Shown: one piece after another, positions 1 to 7,034 of the stretch
Layout of the letters: each line of letters begins with the position of its first letter
How positions within the stretch are numbered: position 1 is the first letter of the stretch
Source of the DNA: Saprospirales bacterium
GTDB taxonomy: Bacteria; Bacteroidota; Bacteroidia; Chitinophagales; JADIYW01
Reading direction: 5' to 3'
Assembly: GCA_016711605.1 (NCBI GenBank)
Contig: JADJSS010000027.1
Location: 1 to 22,252, forward strand
Length of the DNA: 22,252 nucleotides
Notes under the pieces: generated by a model
Seen by the model: the letters and a program-made list of their open reading frames with translations, nothing else
What the model was told of the DNA's origin: nothing
Databases searched by the model: none
Made by a program: the position numbers and the translations under genes

Positions 1-508
1 ATCAGTTTTGCCAATTTTTTTTCCGTTTTCATTTGTAAAAATTGTTGCATCATCTTTTGGTCTTTTTAACTCTAATGTAGGAACTTCATTTTTCTTAGTT
101 TCAGTTGTGGCTTCTTCAACTTTTTTTATTGTTTTTACAAATTTATATCTATACATCGATTCATTAACGCCAATTGGTGGTGTTTTTAATATTTCTTTTA
201 CTTGAATGGTATATGTATAACCAAGTTCATATGCAAAACCTTCAATATCATCAATAGATTCATATGCATCAGCACCTTTGCGCAATACCTGTAAACACTG
301 CTTGTTTGAACTTGAACTGCACGGTGCTAAAGCTGCATCAACAGTTAAAGTTACAATGCCATTTGAAGGTGACGGTTTTGGTGTTTTATCACTTGGTGTT
401 GTAGCTTTTGAGTGTAACCGTTGGTGTTTCTTTTGATACTGTTTTTCCTTTTTGTGCAAACGTAAATGTTGCTAGAAATAGAAATGAAAGTGTTAAATAT
501 TTTCTCAT
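1..508 (-). pseudogene. Secreted DUF4377-like protein (cassette B), frameshifted and cut by the window edge
   Basis: An ATG at 508 opens a good signal peptide (MRKYLTLSFLFLATFTFAQ), followed by about 16 residues and then a stop in that frame. Shifting frame near 400-420 gives an open frame to base 1. It contains a block KQCLQVLRKG...IEGFAYELGYTYTIQVKEI...PP, which matches the DUF4377 pattern (Cys, then VxExG, then GFxYExGxxYxIxVKxE). The paralogue at 3617-4240 has the same elements uninterrupted, so one indel has split this copy. The function of DUF4377 is unknown; a secreted or periplasmic location follows from the signal peptide. The gene starts 6 bp after the stop of the upstream coiled-coil gene, as in cassette A. 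The 3' end lies outside the window. The frameshift may be real decay or a sequence error. Confidence 0.6.
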
Positions 509-514
509 AATTTT

Positions 515-1370
515 TTATTTAAATGGAATATAAATGAAATCAATTTCTGCTGCATATTTTGTGTCAGAAGAAATATAAATAGTAGTCGGATGTGTTGCTA
601 ATTGTAGTGCATTTTCTGCATTGGTATTTATCTTTTGTACATCACAATTGTCGCAAGTTTTTAATTGAATTGGATTGTTATTAGTATTGACATAAATATC
701 GCAATTAGCAATTGGTTCAAAACTAAACCAAGCGTTGGTTGGTGCTGTATTTTGTAGGTTATTTTATTTGTAGAAACGTTAGTTAAAATTATTTTATTAT
801 AAGATAACTTTAGTTCGGAAATTGCTTTGGTGCCAGCATTGTCATCTAATTGAACAATCACTATATAGTTGCTACTATTATCTAATTCAGAAACAGATGA
901 AATTGCAAGTTCTTTTATTTCTTTTGATTTGATTGCATTCCATGATAATACTTCTTTGCCAATTAAATCTGCTTTTAATTGGTCAATTAATGCAGTATCT
1001 GTTGTATTGGTAGTTATAGTTGGTGTTGAAATAATTGCACTGTCTGATGAATTAGGTGATAAGTCAAATAATGCTTTTATTTTATCAGGAAATTTAAAAT
1101 ATGCAATACCACTTAAAATGGCTAACAAAAGAATTGGAACAATAAAATAAAGTACTTTGTTTGATTTTTTTCTTCTGTTTTTACACTATTACTTTCATTT
1201 TCACTCTCATTCGATGCACCTGATGCATCGCTACTTTTTAAAATTTCTGCTTCAATTTGTTCTTGTCTCTTTCTTTTTCTTCTTTTTCGTTCTTTCTTGT
1301 TGAAGAATTAATTCTTTTTCTTTTTTTTTAATTCAATTTCTTGTGCTTCTTTTATTTTTCTTGCTGAATG
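515..1370 (-). pseudogene. C-terminal part of the cassette B zinc-ribbon/coiled-coil/TM protein, several frame disruptions
   Basis: This continues the protein that starts at 1934. Reading across frames gives more K/E/Q coiled coil (about 1370-1260), a Ser/Glu-rich linker, one membrane helix (near 1110-1150, VLYFIVPILLLAILSGIAYF) and a C-terminal domain with LIDQLKADLIGKEVLSWN. That domain aligns with the cassette A copy (LLEQLRTNLIDRDILSWN). After another shift near 755 the frame reads NTAPTNAWFSFEPIANCDIY...NNPIQLKTC and ends at a TAA at 515-517. The matching part of cassette A reads NIAPINAWFCFKPVPACSIS...NNPIQLKTC. Breaks lie near 1371 (in-frame TAG, or two indels), 1310, 1265, 1168 and 755, mostly beside A/T runs. 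The longest uninterrupted piece is 661-1128. The domain after the membrane helix is probably extracytoplasmic; its function is unknown. Confidence 0.55.
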
Positions 1371-1934
1371 CTAAATCATATTCTTTTGTCGTTGTAGTTC
1401 TCTTTCTTTTATTTCTTTTTCACGATGTAGTTCTTCTTCTTTTTGTTGTTTAACTTTTTCTTCTAATATAGCAACTTGTTGTTTTAAAATTTCATCTTGT
1501 TTCTGCTTTTCTAATTCAGCAGCTTTTTGTTTTTCAAGTTCAACTTGTCGTTGTTGAATGATTTCGAGTTGGCGTTTTTTTTCTAATTCAGCTTGTTGCT
1601 TTTGTTCTAGTTCAAGTTGTCGTTGTTTTTCGTATTCAATATTTTTTTGTCTTTGAATTTCAAATTGACGTTGTTGTTCTAATTCATCTTGTTGCTGTTT
1701 TTGTTGTATTTCTAATTGACGTTGTTTTAAAATTTGTTCTTGTCGCAATCGTTCTGCTTCAATTTCCTGTTGTTTTTTTATTTCATCGTTTTGCGGTACG
1801 ATAGCAATTTTGCTAAATACATTCGTGCCACCTTCATTTTTATACAACAAGTTTCCGCAGTTTCTACAGAATTTGCTTTTACCATTATCAATAGGTGTAA
1901 CATCATATTGTGCGCCACAATTATTACAGAACAT
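1371..1934 (-). CDS. Zinc-ribbon / coiled-coil protein, N-terminal fragment (cassette B)
   Basis: This 187-residue open frame starts MFCNNCG and has a second CxxC pair (FCRNCGNLL, about residues 22-30), which together form an N-terminal zinc ribbon. From about residue 52 it becomes an extremely K/E/Q/R/L-rich coiled coil that runs to a TAG at 1371-1373. It is a clear paralogue of the 354-aa protein at 4623-5687 (MFCKNC...IDEGKSKYCKKCGKLIYK). In that copy the coil continues into a membrane helix, so this frame is the front of a longer gene ending at 515. The start is secure because the CxxC pair begins at residue 3, as in the paralogue. The upstream zinc-ribbon gene ends 6 bp before it. No enzymatic motif is visible; a structural or scaffold role is inference. 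Confidence 0.6.
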   Translation of the reverse strand: MFCNNCGAQYDVTPIDNGKSKFCRNCGNLLYKNEGGTNVFSKIAIVPQNDEIKKQQEIEAERLRQEQILKQRQLEIQQKQQQDELEQQRQFEIQRQKNIEYEKQRQLELEQKQQAELEKKRQLEIIQQRQVELEKQKAAELEKQKQDEILKQQVAILEEKVKQQKEEELHREKEIKERELQRQKNMI

Positions 1935-1940
1935 AGTTTT

Positions 1941-2162
1941 TTATTTTAGTTTGTTGCCACAGTTTTCACAGAAATTATCATCTTGATTTACTTCATTATT
2001 ACATTGGTTACATGTAATATTCAATGGTTCTTGCTTTGTGTTTTTTATTAAAAAATTACCACAATTTTCATAAAATTTATCATCTATGTTTAACACTGTA
2101 ATTACATTTATTGCATTGTTGTTTTTTTTCTGTAAATATGTTGTCATTATAACTGTTTTCAA
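1941..2162 (-). pseudogene. C-terminal double zinc ribbon of the cassette B multi-TM protein (fragment)
   Basis: Only the part from about residue 25 onward (NIDDKFYENCGNFL...) is in the biologically sensible frame; the first residues after the nominal ATG are a shadow. The frame ends in a complete zinc ribbon, CNQCNNEVNQDDNFCENCGNKL. Just before it is a second, imperfect ribbon whose first CxxC (CNKC) lies in the neighbouring frame, upstream of a one-base shift near 2090. The second half of that ribbon reads YENC where FCENC is expected, so one zinc ligand is replaced by Tyr (TAT for TGT). This is the tail of the membrane protein in the next entry. Its stop is 6 bp before the ATG of the zinc-ribbon/coiled-coil gene, consistent with one operon. 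Confidence 0.5.
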
Positions 2163-3027
2163 TTTGTATGCTAAGTGTATTGTCTACATTTATATTAGAA
2201 TCAAAATCCACATTATCTATTTCATTGACAATTTCATTTGTCATTTTACTAGTTTCAACATTTTTATTTTTATTTTTTAAATAAATTTTATTGCTTTTGT
2301 CGCTTATGTTTTTAAAATTAATAACATTGTTTTCCTTTTCATCAACAAAATAAAAAATTGTAAATAGTATTATACTAAAAATACCACTTAAGATATTTAA
2401 ATAGAATATGATTGGTATTATTTTTATAAAAAAATGTGCATTTGTTGTAAGTGTTTTACTTAGCCAGCCAATTTTATAATCAATAATAAAATAGATAGCT
2501 GCTAAAGAACTAATAATTAAAAAATTGTTTCCTTTTTCTTTATTAAAAAAAGCATAAACTAAGCAAATTATAGCAGCATTTAAGATAACAAATGGTGTTG
2601 CAATATTAAATAAAAGCCATATTGCACCAATAATTAAAGCACCATAGACTACAATTTTTACAATAGCTTCACTTCCTTCGTCTGTTTCTCCGTTTTGTCT
2701 TTTAATTCCTTTTCATATTCTAATTGTTTTCGTTTTTCTTCTCTTAATCTTCCTTTTTCTTCTAATTCCTGCTGCTTTTTTTGATACGCTTCTTCAATCT
2801 CAAAGTTCATTACAGCAACTTTGATACCCATGTAAGCTTGTCAAATGCAATTTGTTTTCGTTATTATATTCTTTAACTTCTAATCCAGTAATTCTATCTT
2901 AAAGGTGCAAATCCAAACCGTGGTGTCTACGTCAAGAGCTAATTGATGCGCCAAGAGATAATACTCCAAGAAAAACGTCAGAGTTATCTTTGTATAATTC
3001 ATAATGATACCTTTCTTCAATTTTCAT
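2080..3027 (-). pseudogene. Multi-TM protein with a C-terminal zinc ribbon (cassette B), N-terminal and membrane part, frameshifted
   Basis: The likely start is the ATG at 3027 (MKIEERYHYELYKDNSDVF). The frame breaks several times between about 2945 and 2690. In-between pieces read RITGLEVKEYNNENKLH and then GIKVAVMNFEIEEAYQKKQ, which is followed by a short K/E-rich coiled coil. A one-base loss in an A run near 2700 leads into an open frame of about 600 nt with no start codon at its head. That frame encodes three or four hydrophobic helices (VVYGALIIGAIWLLF, FVILNAAIICLVYAFF, FLIISSLAAIYFII, IIPIIFYLNILSGIFSIILF), then an Asn-rich linker and CNKC, the start of a zinc ribbon. I do not recognise the N-terminal domain. 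The long open membrane frame without nonsense codons suggests recent damage or sequence error, not old decay. Confidence 0.45.
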
Positions 3028-3125
3028 AAAAATTCCTATCTCATTCCACTAATCTACAAAATCATATTTAATCAACAAAGTATATGTTGATAAAAATCAA
3101 ATTTTTATTTTAGTTTAGGCCTTGA

Positions 3126-3569
3126 TTAGCAACCAGACATTATACCAACAAATTGCCATTTATTGTTTTTGTATTCAAAAATCAACCAGTCATCGTTTGT
3201 TATTTTGCTGTTTGTTCCATCTTTTTTGGTGCCAGAATTCATTGATTTTAATAATTCTTTATATAAATCATTATTTGTAAAATTTTCTTTAATCCATTCA
3301 TCTTTTATTTGTCCAGTATGATATTGAAAATACTTGTCTGAACACATCAATTCTTTTATTGAAGTTGCATTCTTTGAATTTATTGCAGTAGTAAAACTTT
3401 CCCAAAATGGATTCCATTGTACAGTTTTATCAATAATAATTTTGTTGGTTGATTTTATAATACTATCAGAAACTGTTGCTGTTTCGTCGTTAGTATGTTG
3501 TTCGTTTTTTGTTTTGTTTTTACAACTTATAATAATTCCAACTAAAAAAATAAAATAGATATTCTTCAT
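3126..3569 (-). CDS. Small lipoprotein of unknown function
   Basis: This 147-residue protein has a short hydrophobic leader and a lipobox ending at Cys16 (IISC), followed by a charged Lys/Asn/Glu linker, so it is probably a lipid-anchored envelope protein. The mature domain begins around WNPFWESFTTAINSKN and ends with DDWLIFEYKNNKWQFVGIM. The pattern of a helix with 'F..A...N' near the start and strand-rich 'W.F....W.' near the end resembles NTF2-like or SnoaL-like folds, but no family can be named with confidence. It lies 47 bp downstream of the cassette A DUF4377 gene on the same strand and may be its last member. The first gene of cassette B starts about 100 bp further on, so this lipoprotein sits between the two copies. 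Confidence 0.7.
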   Translation of the reverse strand: MKNIYFIFLVGIIISCKNKTKNEQHTNDETATVSDSIIKSTNKIIIDKTVQWNPFWESFTTAINSKNATSIKELMCSDKYFQYHTGQIKDEWIKENFTNNDLYKELLKSMNSGTKKDGTNSKITNDDWLIFEYKNNKWQFVGIMSGC

Positions 3570-3616
3570 GTTTTATGTTTTCGTTCACTAAAATTATAAA
3601 ATTAAAAAAAGTCAAA

Positions 3617-4240
3617 TTATGTAAAATTATTATTCTTTTTAAGCATTTTCATCTGTAATTCTATCTGTAACTGTAATGTCTGAACTAATTGTTGTAGGTC
3701 AGTTACCTGTATTTTTAATTCATCTATTTCTTTAGCTAATTTCGTAGTGATTGCTTTCTCAGTAGTACTGTAAATTAATGGAATTTCTTGAGTATTAGTC
3801 GAATTGGTTTTATTTTTAAGTTGTTTCGGATCTTTTTTATATTCAAAAATCAATTGCTTTGAAATTATTTCTTCAAGAAAATAATTATAAATATCACTGT
3901 TTATTTTTACAGGTGGTGTTTTAATTTCTTTCTTAACTGAAATGGTATATCTGTTTCCTAACTCATAATAAAAACCAAAAACATCATTTTGTGAAACAGT
4001 TTTAGAAACACCATTTTCAACGACTTCAAAACATAATATTCCTGAATCAGAGCAGCTTTTCAAATTTTCAGAAATTTGCCAGACTATAATATTTTCAGAT
4101 GAAACATTATTTTTAACAACTGTCGACGTCGATGTATTTTTTACAGGATTTTCCTGTTTTATTTCAGGTTGAATTGTTCCTCTCTGAGCAAATAAAAAAG
4201 TTGGACAAAGAAATAAAAACAGTAAAATTTCTTTTTTCAT
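3617..4240 (-). CDS. Secreted DUF4377-like protein with C-terminal coiled coil (cassette A)
   Basis: This 207-residue protein has a signal peptide (MKKEILLFLFLCPTFLFAQ) and so is exported. About residues 50-125 carry the DUF4377-type pattern: ILCFEVVENG, then VFGFYYELGNRYTISVKKE, then a PP pair. The last 45 residues are a coiled coil (EIDELKIQVTDLQQLVQTLQ). It is the intact paralogue of the frameshifted gene at 1-508. It starts 5 bp after the stop of the coiled-coil/TM gene, which implies co-transcription and possibly translational coupling. DUF4377 has no assigned biochemical role. The pairing with a membrane protein whose C-terminal domain is probably outside the cytoplasm suggests that the two meet in the periplasm, but that is inference. 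Confidence 0.75.
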   Translation of the reverse strand: MKKEILLFLFLCPTFLFAQRGTIQPEIKQENPVKNTSTSTVVKNNVSSENIIVWQISENLKSCSDSGILCFEVVENGVSKTVSQNDVFGFYYELGNRYTISVKKEIKTPPVKINSDIYNYFLEEIISKQLIFEYKKDPKQLKNKTNSTNTQEIPLIYSTTEKAITTKLAKEIDELKIQVTDLQQLVQTLQLQIELQMKMLKKNNNFT

Positions 4241-4245
4241 ATTTC

Positions 4246-4622
4246 TTAATTAATTGGTGTGTATGTAAATTCTACAGATTCATTTTTAGAATTTCCTGAT
4301 TTAATATAAATATGCTCAGTGTTTTCAACTGACAATGCAGATTGATCTGTTGATGTGATGGATGTCGGTTTGCACGTTGCACATGTTTTTAATTGAATCG
4401 GATTGTTAAAGGTATTAATAGAAATTGAACATGCAGGAACAGGCTTAAAACAAAACCATGCATTAATCGGTGCAATATTTGTATAAGTTATTTTCGTTGT
4501 TTCTATTTTATTCAAAATAATTTTATTGTAACTCAAATTCAATTCAGCAGTTGCTTTCGTGATGCCATCAGCTAAATTTACTGCTATTCTATATTGACTA
4601 TTTACGTCGTTTTCATTGGCTC
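4246..4622 (-). CDS. C-terminal extracytoplasmic domain of the cassette A zinc-ribbon/coiled-coil/TM protein, separated by a one-base frameshift
   Basis: From 4542 downward this reads as a 98-residue frame (MNLSYNKIIL...). The same frame is open upstream to the break: ITILRANENDVNSQYRIAVNLADGITKATAE leads straight into it. The upstream gene ends in ...KENDIKILRF at 4623, and adding one base near 4634-4641 joins DIK to ITILRA. The joined product has the same domain order as cassette B, where the equivalent junction (KELAISSVSELDNSSNYIVIV) is continuous, so the original protein spanned 4246-5687 (about 480 residues). The domain carries several Cys residues (FCFKPVPACS, KTCATCK). Its family is unknown. 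The frameshift could be an indel error or a real mutation. Confidence 0.65.
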
Positions 4623-5687
4623 TTAGAATCGTAATATTTTGATGTCATTTTCTTTTATTTTATTCCACGACAAAATATCTCTATCAATTAAATTGGTTCT
4701 GAGTTGCTCTAATAAAACCGTGTCGGTGTTGTAATCAAAATTATTGGTTGCCGCGTTACTATCAACAGAAGCTAAGGTAATGGTATTGGTTTTCTTTTTA
4801 GATAGAATAGAAATTTTATTTTTTAAATACATAAATGCTGTAGCCAAAAAAATGCCTGCAAACAACAACGCAATATATTTTATTCGACGATTTACAGGCG
4901 ACTGAATGTTTTTTGTCAACACATTTTTGGTAGCAGTTTGTTCAGAAGCAAATAGTAATTTTGCAGTTTCTTTATTTTGAAAAAATTCTTTTTCTTTTTT
5001 GATTAATTCAATTCTTTCTTGTTCTAATTTTTCTTTTTCAAGTTTCAATTTTTGCTCAAAAGCTAATTGTAATGCTTCACGTTCTTGCTTTTCTTTTGCA
5101 AATTGTTCTTGTTTTAATTGCGCTTGATGTTGCAATTCTTTTTCAAGTTGTTCGCGTTGTTGTTGCTCGTTTTTTAATTTTTCTTGAAGTTTTACTTCTT
5201 TTTCAATTCGTTCGCGTTCTGCTTGTTGTTGTTTTATTTGTTCTTGAACTAGTAATTCTTTCTCTAAACGTTCGCGTTCCAATCGCTCATTTTCTAATTG
5301 AGTATTGATTAAATTATTTTGAATTCTTTTTTCTTCTTCCAGTTGTAATTGAAATAAGCGTTCCTGTTCTTCTTTTTCTTTTCTCTTTTTTTCTTGTTCT
5401 TCTTTCTCTTTTAATAATCGAATTTGATCTAAACGTTCGCGAAATTCCTGTTCTTTTTGCTTCCGTTCTACTTGTTCTTTGTAGCGCAATTCTTTTTCGC
5501 GAATAATTAATTCTCGAATTTCTAATTCTTCATCATCTTGTTTTGTAGCCATAATTTCTGGCTGATAAATGAGTATTGCGTCGTTTTCTTTTTTATAAAT
5601 AAGTTTACCGCATTTTTTACAATACTTGCTTTTTCCTTCATCTATAGGAATAATTTCAAATGGTGTATTGCAATTTTTACAAAACAT
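4623..5687 (-). CDS. Zinc-ribbon / long coiled-coil / single-TM protein (cassette A)
   Basis: The 354-residue frame has three visible parts. Residues 3-26 form a zinc ribbon (CKNC...YCKKCG). Residues about 50-238 are an uninterrupted coiled coil made almost only of E, K, Q, R and L. Residues about 271-289 are a hydrophobic helix (YIALLFAGIFLATAFMYLK). The remaining 65 residues begin a domain (LLEQLRTNLIDRDILSWNKI) that continues in the shifted frame at 4246-4622. Basic residues before the helix predict the ribbon and coil in the cytoplasm and the C-terminal domain outside. If fully helical, the coil would be close to 28 nm long. The start lies 1 bp after the stop of the zinc-ribbon gene upstream. 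No catalytic motif is seen; a tethering or scaffold role is inference. Confidence 0.75.
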   Translation of the reverse strand: MFCKNCNTPFEIIPIDEGKSKYCKKCGKLIYKKENDAILIYQPEIMATKQDDEELEIRELIIREKELRYKEQVERKQKEQEFRERLDQIRLLKEKEEQEKKRKEKEEQERLFQLQLEEEKRIQNNLINTQLENERLERERLEKELLVQEQIKQQQAERERIEKEVKLQEKLKNEQQQREQLEKELQHQAQLKQEQFAKEKQEREALQLAFEQKLKLEKEKLEQERIELIKKEKEFFQNKETAKLLFASEQTATKNVLTKNIQSPVNRRIKYIALLFAGIFLATAFMYLKNKISILSKKKTNTITLASVDSNAATNNFDYNTDTVLLEQLRTNLIDRDILSWNKIKENDIKILRF

Positions 5688-5688
5688 A

Positions 5689-6027
5689 TTAAGTTAGTTT
5701 TAGCGCACAGTTTTCACAATAATCATCGTCAATGCTGATTTCATTTTTACACGCTGGACAAAGTAATTGTGTCACTTCTTGTTTATCTGAGTTGGTTTTT
5801 CTGAAAATTAAAACTTTAGAAATTTTAGTTGCTACTGCAACATCATTTGTTGCATAATTATTTTCTTTTGGTGGAAATGACAATGTATCAATTTTTATCA
5901 ATTCCCAATTTTCTTCAGCAACGTTGTTGAGTACTTTTTCATATGCATGTTCAACAGCTACAAACGAATCATTTTCGCTATCAACATCAACTGATATCGC
6001 AACACATTTGTAACTAAAGTTTCCCAT
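5689..6027 (-). CDS. DUF4177-like protein with C-terminal zinc ribbon, first gene of cassette A
   Basis: This 112-residue soluble protein has an N-terminal part of about 75 residues that follows the DUF4177 pattern: a YKCVAI-type first strand, a helix (EHAYEKVLNNVAEENWELIKI, where the family has an N...GWELV motif), and a last strand VLIFRKT. It ends with a zinc ribbon (CPACKNEISIDDDYCENC, about residues 89-106). Cassette B has a different first gene (multi-TM) that ends in the same kind of ribbon, so the C-terminal ribbon is the shared element. The next gene starts 1 bp after its stop codon. The DUF4177 fold is small and of unknown function; the ribbon may mediate protein contact. Confidence 0.7.
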   Translation of the reverse strand: MGNFSYKCVAISVDVDSENDSFVAVEHAYEKVLNNVAEENWELIKIDTLSFPPKENNYATNDVAVATKISKVLIFRKTNSDKQEVTQLLCPACKNEISIDDDYCENCALKLT

Positions 6028-6179
6028 TAAAAAACCGGTTCCATTTCAATAACTAATTTCCATTCAAAAATACGACTAAAAACAAGAATCAGTTATTAAT
6101 GAAATAGACATTATTCAAACAAGTGTTAATAAGCAGGAATTAGTTTGTATTTGGCTTTATACAGTTTGTTTTAGTGTTT

Positions 6180-7034
6180 CTAAAGTATTTTCACTTCAAT
6201 CCAGCAATTGCTGTTTCTGCCTTTGTCATCCGTGCAGGAAATTTTGAGTTTTCCTAAAGTTGGTACAATGAAAACAGGTTTGTTTTTTTCTTCCGTTTTT
6301 ATAAATTGATTATTGATATACCACGAAACCATTTTTACATCATTCGCTGCTTGTGCAACCAGCATCAATTCCTGTTTATCTTTTTGGTTGATGTAATAGG
6401 TGAGTCCATTGACTGGTTTTATAATTTTCGGTTCATTGTTTTCCTGCACTTTTGAACATAATAAATTGTGTGATGGAATTTTTATGTACGGCAAATTATT
6501 TGTCTCAAAATACTGCACTAATTCTGGTGGATAATTTGGATATAGTTTTTCGATATAACCAACGTTTGGCAAACACGATGCACAATACGAAATTGAACTA
6601 TCGGCATTTACCCAAACTTTCTTCTGGTGTTCGCATTTTTTATTTGGACTTTTTCCTGGAATATACAACGCCATAATTTTGTCGGTACAATAATCATTTG
6701 GCACGTTTCCACTTTCGGCGCAAACCCAACGATACTGCAAATCTTTTGGCTTTTTAAACCAATCTTTTTCTGTATTTTTTTTGCCAATTGCATTGAAAAT
6801 TTGCAACAATAACGGTGTTGCAATATCTGCACCATTTAATTCTGGAACGCCTTTTCCATCAAAATTTCCGCACCAAATTCCAACCGTATAATTATTGTTA
6901 AAACCAATTGACCAGGCATCGCGTCTGCCATACGATGTGCCAGTTTTCCACGCAATTTTCGGCATATTGATGACACTTTCAGATCGGTTTGGTAAATCAC
7001 TTCGTCGCAACATTGTCAATATTTTTGCAACCAT
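6180..7034 (-). CDS. pbpC: Penicillin-binding protein 1C, C-terminal fragment (transpeptidase end and C-terminal domain)
   Basis: This is the second part of PBP1C, joined to the frame at 7016-8494 by a one-base shift near 7075-7090. Read upstream in its own frame it starts DEDKNSQQILSPAANYMVAKIL, the usual PBP1C sequence before the last transpeptidase motif. It holds the KTG box (AWKTGTSYGRRDAW) and the WCGNFDG segment. A C-terminal region from about PKIIKPVNGLTYYI to the end matches the PBP C-terminal (BiPBP_C-type) domain. The nominal ATG at 7034 is internal and probably not a true start. The whole gene would encode about 770 residues, a normal length for the family. It ends near 6180, with 150 bp of AT-rich DNA before cassette A. 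Confidence 0.85.
   Translation of the reverse strand: MVAKILTMLRRSDLPNRSESVINMPKIAWKTGTSYGRRDAWSIGFNNNYTVGIWCGNFDGKGVPELNGADIATPLLLQIFNAIGKKNTEKDWFKKPKDLQYRWVCAESGNVPNDYCTDKIMALYIPGKSPNKKCEHQKKVWVNADSSISYCASCLPNVGYIEKLYPNYPPELVQYFETNNLPYIKIPSHNLLCSKVQENNEPKIIKPVNGLTYYINQKDKQELMLVAQAANDVKMVSWYINNQFIKTEEKNKPVFIVPTLGKLKISCTDDKGRNSNCWIEVKIL

Noticed and set aside
1380..1780. DNA-level tandem repeats in the TTCTTGTTG-like stretch
   Set aside because: The periodicity comes from Gln/Lys/Glu codons in the coiled coil; no exact repeat unit of constant length is seen.
4630..4645. Programmed -1 ribosomal frameshift joining the two parts of the cassette A coiled-coil protein
   Set aside because: No X-XXY-YYZ slippery heptamer in the right phase and no downstream structure seen. 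Similar one-base breaks in unrelated conserved genes make an indel far more likely.
5072..5308. Plus-strand open frame of 78 residues rich in Val, Leu and Phe
   Set aside because: It is the antisense shadow of the K/E/Q-rich coiled coil; reverse-complemented Lys/Glu/Gln codons give hydrophobic residues. It has no promoter or independent support.
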